This document shows positions 58,032 to 64,000 of a DNA stretch of 64,000 nucleotides, piece after piece. Position 1 is the first letter of the stretch. Every line of letters starts with the position of its first letter. Source of the DNA: Labia minor (taxonomy: Eukaryota; Arthropoda; Insecta; Dermaptera; Spongiphoridae); assembly GCA_963082975.1 (NCBI GenBank), contig OY720350.1:18756910-18820909 (forward strand), in the 5' to 3' direction. A model generated the notes under the pieces. That model worked only from the letters and a program-made list of their open reading frames with translations, was not told the origin of the DNA and ran no database searches. A program made the position numbers and the translations under genes.

Positions 58032-59692
58032 AGCTGATCAGAGCGCCTTCCAGGCGCTCTTCACACCTAGACGGGGGCTCCGCCCCCTGTACCCCCGAGT
58101 GATACATAGTATTTGGTTGAAAGTCTGTATGTAAAAGGTTTTCATCCATTTTGTTTCAATTAGTATAAGTAGATAAGACATATATTTGTTTTCTTGGAAA
58201 ATATATTTTAATTTAATCAACAACAAATTTTCCTAGTATAAATATAAAAATGCTTGTTTTTTATGCTTATATATTGGATGTATTATGATACTGAGCACAT
58301 GGCAAAGACTTTCTAAAAATAATTGTTTTAAAAAAAAAACGCAGGGAAAACCCAGAGATATGCCTCTTCGTTACCCCAATAGAGAGAGAGGGGTGGACAA
58401 TTTTGCCAAGTGACAGAGGAGGGGATGATTGGCTTCGACATATTTTGAATTCTCAATTCCTTAACTACACAATATACCAACTGTGGTCGACAATTGGTAA
58501 TTAATAATTAATTATAAATTGCATTTGCTAAAATATAAATTAAAGTTCTTTTAATTTATATTTCTATTTTTACGGTACCTTTCAATTATTCTATTTCATC
58601 TTAATTTCTTGAGTTATCTATTTTAATTTAAATTCTTACAGTTTTATTAAATAAATCATTTTTAGTTATAATTTTATATAAGCATTTTTTAATTGAACCT
58701 ATTCAATCTTGTCATTCCCTAATCAACCTACGCGGTTTCAATAACCCTTTTAATTATTCTAAATTCAATCCAGAGTGCTACCAATTAATTAAACTTATTT
58801 TTAACCCAATTTTTCTTATAAAATACCTCATCCCTAATATCTTATACACGACAATCTATATATAAGATGGTAGGTTTAATCAAATGGACTATAGATAGAT
58901 TTGTTTGCTAAAAAAAAATTTTAAATAATTACAATAAATAGAATAATATATTCTTACCTAAAAACAAATTGGTTTTTATAGTCAACAATTCTTTAACACA
59001 CAACAATTCCGTCTCATTAAAGTTAGAAATATTAAGTTAATATAATTAATATTATTTATTTATTAATACCAATTAATAATAGTAATTACTTATAAATAAT
59101 TCATAATAATAATAAATTGTGATACCAACTTATAGGAATATTAAAATAATATAATTATTATTTTACATATATATGAATATAATATAAATATTTTTAATTT
59201 TATTTTAAGAATAGATATATATCTAAAAGGAGGTAACTGTGACGTCACATATATACATTTAAATTAAAAACAACTAATGAAGATGATTTTTTCCAGATAT
59301 GTGATCAATAAAACTAAATAACTTAAGAGTATAACTAATGGTTTTCAATTTATAAAATCTAATTTAACACACAACAATTCCGTCTCATTATTGTATTGTA
59401 ATACAAAGTTAGAAATATTAAGTTTAAAAAAAATTTAAAATATTTGAATTTTGAAAATTATATGTAGCGTCATCTGTCGATAGTTTTGTGACACTACAGA
59501 CTTTTAGCAATATATTACTAATTAAATTAATTTTGGATAAATTAATTTTGGATTTAACTACACTAAAACCTTCCTTGGTATGCCCACAACAATTCCTGAA
59601 AGTTTCACCGTAATCGGACGGGTAGTTTTTGAGTCTATAAGAGACAGACAGACAGACACACAGACACACAGACATTGCCTTTTATATATATA
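58032..59692 (+). mobile_element. Unclassified dispersed element with CTAGCTGA start and TATATAGAT end
   Basis: Starts CTAGCTGATCAGAGCGCC with two palindromes (GAGCGCC-TTCCA-GGCGCTC and GGGGGC-TCC-GCCCCC) and ends, after GGTAGTTTTTGAGTC and (GACA)n, at ATTGCCTTTTATATATATAG. Such starts and ends bracket many insect repeats. A 45-bp stretch (TTAACACACAACAATTCCG...) occurs twice, at 58992 and 59364, and a decayed HINE-2 piece lies between. No protein is readable, so the class is open. Confidence 0.55.
59166..59330 (+). mobile_element. HINE-2 fragment, degenerate
   Basis: AATATTTTTAATTTTATTTT, CTGTGACGTCAC and ACTAATGAAGATGATTTTT match the AT-rich middle of HINE-2 in order. Both ends are missing. 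Confidence 0.6.
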
Positions 59693-59699
59693 GATTATT

Positions 59700-60979
59700 T
59701 TGTTACTATTATTTCTAAATTATTTCTTGTGCATTTTAAGGTGTATTTTATTATTCATAATAAATATTAATCATTTGAATTTCAATAAAAGTATGTAAAT
59801 ATAAATATCAATAAAAAAATAAAATAAATAGGTATACATATCCGAGATCCGAGATTTGTCATTTATAGTTTCAATTCAATGATTTATATTTATTAATTTA
59901 ATAAATATTTGTCCTTTAATAAATATATTAAATGTATCAGTTACAATTGAATCAACTCGATTGTATTGCTTTTATAGATCTTGTATTCTCAAGTGATAGC
60001 TTCTCTAAATTTGATTAGGAAACTATTTTAATGAAATAACTAAACATTATGTCTGTCAGCATGGCAAAGTGGGTTTTGCTTTCAATCTTCCGTCTTTCTT
60101 GTCATAAAGATATGAAGAAAGCAGACAGGACCCTTAGTAACGTTTGATTTAAATAACCGTAAAACTTTTTTTTTATAACAGCCACCCAACTGGATTGGAA
60201 AATTTTTATATCAAAGTATTAAAAATATTTAATGGGCATTGTATGCCTATTTATAGTACTGATTCCAAGATGCATGCTTTTCACTCGGTTATCATCCAAA
60301 CCAATTTCCGTTCTCTTAAGAGAGCGTGAGCAACCATATCGATTGCCGTGATAATAGAATTTTATCATCCCGCAACGACACATTAAATTCGATACAAATA
60401 GAGCGGTTGGCTGTTGAACTATTAAGGGAATAACTTGTATTTAAAATGATTAGATGAATGGTTACAGAAGATACAGGTTATCGTGCAAAAAGCCGTTATG
60501 CATTTATTCATTGTGGTTTGGCGAAATGGACTGGGAATATCTCAGGAGGAGGTTGGAGTGGGGTGCGAATTGAGACTCCAGTTATTTTAATGGATTACTA
60601 TCAAATGGGGTTACGATCCAGCTGCACTCAATAACCCTTGGCAGAGAGGAAGATAATATTTTAGAATAATTTCTCAAACTAATTTTTAATGATTTCTTTT
60701 ACTATCTGAATAGTATGGTAGTATAAACTGCAGTTAAAATAACTTGAATTAACGAATATAATTATCATTTGAGATTTATTATACTATTATCATCTTGAAT
60801 TTGTTTTATTTGACAAGATATCTCTGAGAATCAAATAGTATTTATTAGTAAAATTCATCTTTATTACTTTACCTTAGTTATAGAGTTATAAACGAAAGCG
60901 GATTAAGATTTTTTTTTTCTCAAATAAGAAAAAGAATCATTATTTAATAATATCCATGAATTTTTATAAAAAAAAAAAT
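59700..60979. other. Intergenic with one unique island
   Basis: About 60050-60650 is the longest less AT-rich unique island in this half, without an open frame of note. It contains words resembling transcription-factor sites (TGTGGTTT, ATCGATTGCC), which alone mean little. Confidence 0.4.
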
Positions 60980-61604
60980 AAGTTGACCTGTGACCAGCTC
61001 CGAACCGACCGACGGTTTGAAATAAATTAATTTACAGCTAAAGAAACAATTTCAAATAATTTTAATATATCTATTAATGTAATAAAAAACAGATATGGGA
61101 TATAATATAAATAATAAATATAAACATTTTTAATTTTATTTTATTTATAATTTATATGTAAGACCAGGCTGTGACGTCATGAATGGCTAGATGACGTCAT
61201 ATAATTTTAAATTAAGAAAAAACTAATAAAGATGATTTTTCTTGAGGATAAAACCAATACAAAGTGCATGATTCGTGGAGATATGTAAAAAATCTCATGT
61301 GAAATTTGGTGTGAAAATAACCCTTCCCTTCCTATCGTCGATCGGCAATACTACCACTTCTGGTTTCCGGATTTGCACCAAAAGTTGATCAATTCATCAT
61401 ACTGATGCATTAAGTAAATATACTAAATTTCATCAAAATCCGTTGAGCCGTTCAAACTGTACACATCTATACGGACGGACGGACGGACAGACTAAAAATA
61501 CTTTTTTCTGTTAAGAAAATGCATGATTCGTGGAGATATGTAAAAATCTCCACATTTGAAATTTGGTGTGAAAACAATACCTCCCTTACTATCGTCGGTC
61601 GGTA
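60980..61604 (+). mobile_element. HINE-2 copy, full length
   Basis: Head AAGTTGACCTGTGACCAGCT with a weakened hairpin, subterminal repeat ACCGACCGACGG, (CGGA)n then CAGACTAAAAATAC, and end CTATCGTCGGTCGGT. Near-identical over long stretches to the intron copy at 46834-47442 (same CTTCTGGTTTCC and AAAAAATCTCATGTG changes), so both descend from one recent source. Confidence 0.9.
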
Positions 61605-63875
61605 AAAATGTTAAAAATTAAAATTGACTTCAGTTGTTCATTTATTGAGATTAGAGGATGTGAATCCTTGTTTAAAATCGTCAAATAACTATTTGGAGTT
61701 AATTGCTCTCGGCGTCGTAATGAACTGAAAATAACCCGGGTGTGGAGGGGGTGTGTGAACAGTGGAATAGTGGAGGTGACACATTCTCCATATATATCGA
61801 AAGCCAAGGATATTCATAAGCAACATCCGGAATGTCTCATAAGATATTCCCAGGTCTCCTGCGAAGACAAGTGGGCCTAAGTTAAGGGTTGACCTCCAAC
61901 TGAGTCATCATCATTAATGCTTCCACTGTCACAGTTTAACGATGACCAAATAATTATTTATAATATCAAAAATGTTTAATTGTTTATTATCATCAGTGAT
62001 TGATTGATTATGGTATCAATTCTAATATACATATTATCAAATCTTTATTCACAATTATTCTTAAATTGTGTCTAGATTTTAATGTGAATTTAAAATTTTT
62101 ATAATTATCAATTTATTTATAAAAACTGACCTAATATCGTACATTAGAATATTAAATTTTAGAGACATTAAGAAATATTAAATTTTTTTGTGATCTTAAA
62201 TTAATATTTTTTAAGAGTGCAAATTAAATAAATAGTCAATAAATAAACATACTTAAATAAATAAATAATTGTATATATTTTATATGAACTTCGTTTTTAC
62301 AGTGTTTTATTTAACTTGCTTGGTTGTCTGTATGGTTCAAATCTAGTAACACATTTTTAACACAGTTGGAGTTGACCAATCGAACTAAAATTTTGCACTT
62401 TTCAGATTTGGATGAGAAAACATGAATATGAAATAAAGTTTTCATTTTCTTAATTAATTAATTAATTAATAATTTAATTCATAAATTTTAACCCATCATT
62501 AAATATCATTTATAATGTCAAAGTATAATCAAATAAAACTTAAAACCTTAAAAATTTATTTTCTAAAAAATTAAAAATAAAATAAATAATTAAAAAAAAA
62601 TTAAGTTACAGTGTTTTATTTATAAATGCACTAAAAACTAGAAAATAATTTTTCACTTCAACAACAATGGTCTAGATACTTTGAATAAAGAGCCTAATTA
62701 AAATGAATTAGTTAATTAATTTTCTAGGGATCTCTCAAATAAAAAGCTTGCATTTAAATTAAAAATGGTGACAAAATTAAAAATAATCGTAATACAGTGA
62801 ACGCTCTATATGAGCAATTCACTTAAACCAATTTCAATAAAAAAGTTTCTTATTGTGAAAAGTTGCTTTTAGGGAAAATACTTGACGCCTGGAAAATATT
62901 AATTAATTAATTAAATAACAGAAACTAACAGAAATTTTTAACAGAAATTAACTTCAATTCTTGCAGCATAAACACAAACATATTTCAATAACATAATTTT
63001 TTACAATTTTGAGTTTATGTTATTGTGAACACTCAAATATTTAGCTTTAAAAAAATAATTTGATTATACAAAAAAGTTGAACTAAAAAAAGGTGCTCGTA
63101 TAGAGAGGTTGCTTTTAAAGAAGGATGGTGCGATGAGAGGTTGCTTATATAGAGTGTTCACTGTTCTAATACTAACTTTCTTATTTATAATAATTTCACA
63201 TTATTGTTTATTTCAAAAAATAAAATACAACCCAAATAATTATGATTGAAAATATCTAAAAATAAAACTTTGAAACGATAACAAAGTTTCAATTTCAATC
63301 GAGTATCTTAATGATTTATATTTTCGTTTTTATAGGATTTATTTTAAAAGGTTGAAAAATAACATTAATAAAAAATAAAACGATTGTTATATTCAATTAA
63401 ATGGCTTGATGGAATTTACAGTCCCGACCACCATTACCACAGCCATACGTATATGATTACTTTCGAGAACAAATGCCATTTCTTTCTTTACGGCATAACG
63501 AAAGCGAGCAAAGCATTTCAAGATTAAACATAAATAGATAGAGATACATTTAATGGGTGAGAAGATGAAATCCATTACGATAGAGAGCAAAATCCAAGCA
63601 ACAAAAACATTAAATTCGTCATTTTTTATATATATATATAATAACTGTCAATTCAAGCTGTACATTCCTTATGTTGTTTATCACATTCTATAAATAGAAT
63701 TGATTAGCATGTAAAACTGTATAGATTTAAGAAAAAATAATTAGATAACGGAATATATTAAATTGTTGTAAGTAATTTATTAACTTATTATATTTAATAT
63801 ATTAATAAATATTTATGTTGGACCAATAATATATAAAGCATATATAAAAAATATATAAAATAGTTTTATATAAAG
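61605..63875. other. Intergenic
   Basis: About 61665-61930 is a unique, less AT-rich island. 62780-63165 is partly unique; GAGGTTGCTTTTAAAG and GAGGTTGCTTATATAGAG form a loose repeat there. 63405-63600 is another island. The rest is AT filler; no gene recognised. Confidence 0.45.
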
Positions 63876-64000
63876 CAGGGGTTCCCAAAGTTTTTGCTAT
63901 GCGGGCCAATTTAGTATACCCCAAAATACTTGCGGGCCAAAAAATAGGAGTCACCTATATTAAATAAGTAATAATTATATCGTGAATTTTTTATTTGTTT
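63876..64000 (+). mobile_element. hAT left end, cut by window edge
   Basis: CAGGGGTTCCCAAAGTTTTT followed by GCGGGCCAATTTAG and TTGCGGGCCAAAAA is the typical left end of a hAT group. The right end lies outside the window. Confidence 0.65.

Overview
The window is AT-rich, repeat-laden nuclear DNA of an arthropod, most likely an insect. The evidence is GT-AG introns, a secreted insect-type carboxylesterase gene, one nuclear tRNA gene, an R1-clade LINE, mariner and Tc1 remnants, many hAT elements, and long AT-only stretches. The very low GC resembles some parasitoid wasps, but that is inference and no species can be named.

Two host genes are well supported. One is a tRNA-Gln(UUG) gene at 325-396 (minus strand). 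The other is a ten-exon carboxylesterase at 41502-47944 (plus strand) whose spliced reading frame gives 568 residues with a complete Ser-Glu-His triad. Its longer introns owe much of their length to transposons: a hAT in intron 4, a HINE-like element in intron 8 and a probable hAT in intron 1. The rest is intergenic: AT-rich filler, microsatellites, and islands of unique, less AT-rich sequence that may be regulatory or exonic but were not recognised.

The dominant content is transposons. Three related families of about 0.6 kb non-coding elements are scattered throughout (here HINE-1, HINE-2 and HINE-3, working names). Each has a short 5' hairpin, then a 10-11 bp subterminal repeat, an AT-rich part, a shared core (around CTTCCGGTT and ACCAAATTTC), a microsatellite followed by CAGACAT, and the inverse of the subterminal repeat at the 3' end. 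This layout matches non-autonomous Helentron/Helitron2-type elements (HINE, DINE-1). I count about 13 HINE-1 copies or fragments, about 8 HINE-2 and one HINE-3.

Layout: 1-8900, tRNA, HINE-1 copies, a small hAT and a mariner; 8900-26200, AT-rich DNA with HINE and hAT copies; 26200-34300, nested hAT/piggyBac/HINE elements, a pair of perfect hairpins and a Tc1 remnant; 34300-36840, a HINE-1 whose CA microsatellite holds an R1-clade LINE; 37500-40860, an inverted-repeat element and a HINE-1 split by a mariner; 41400-47950, the carboxylesterase; 48400-50950, a long-arm foldback element and HINE-3 holding a HINE-2; 52190-53880, a composite hAT carrying rearranged HINE-2 DNA; 55100-59700, a LINE remnant, a mariner and an unclassified element; 60980-61604, a HINE-2; 63876 to the end, a hAT end.

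The most interesting biology is the interaction between elements: the HINE microsatellite as landing pad for other transposons, hAT copies that appear to have carried HINE-2 as a passenger, and rearranged HINE forms (inverted fusions, an 88 bp miniature, a 194 bp internal tandem duplication).
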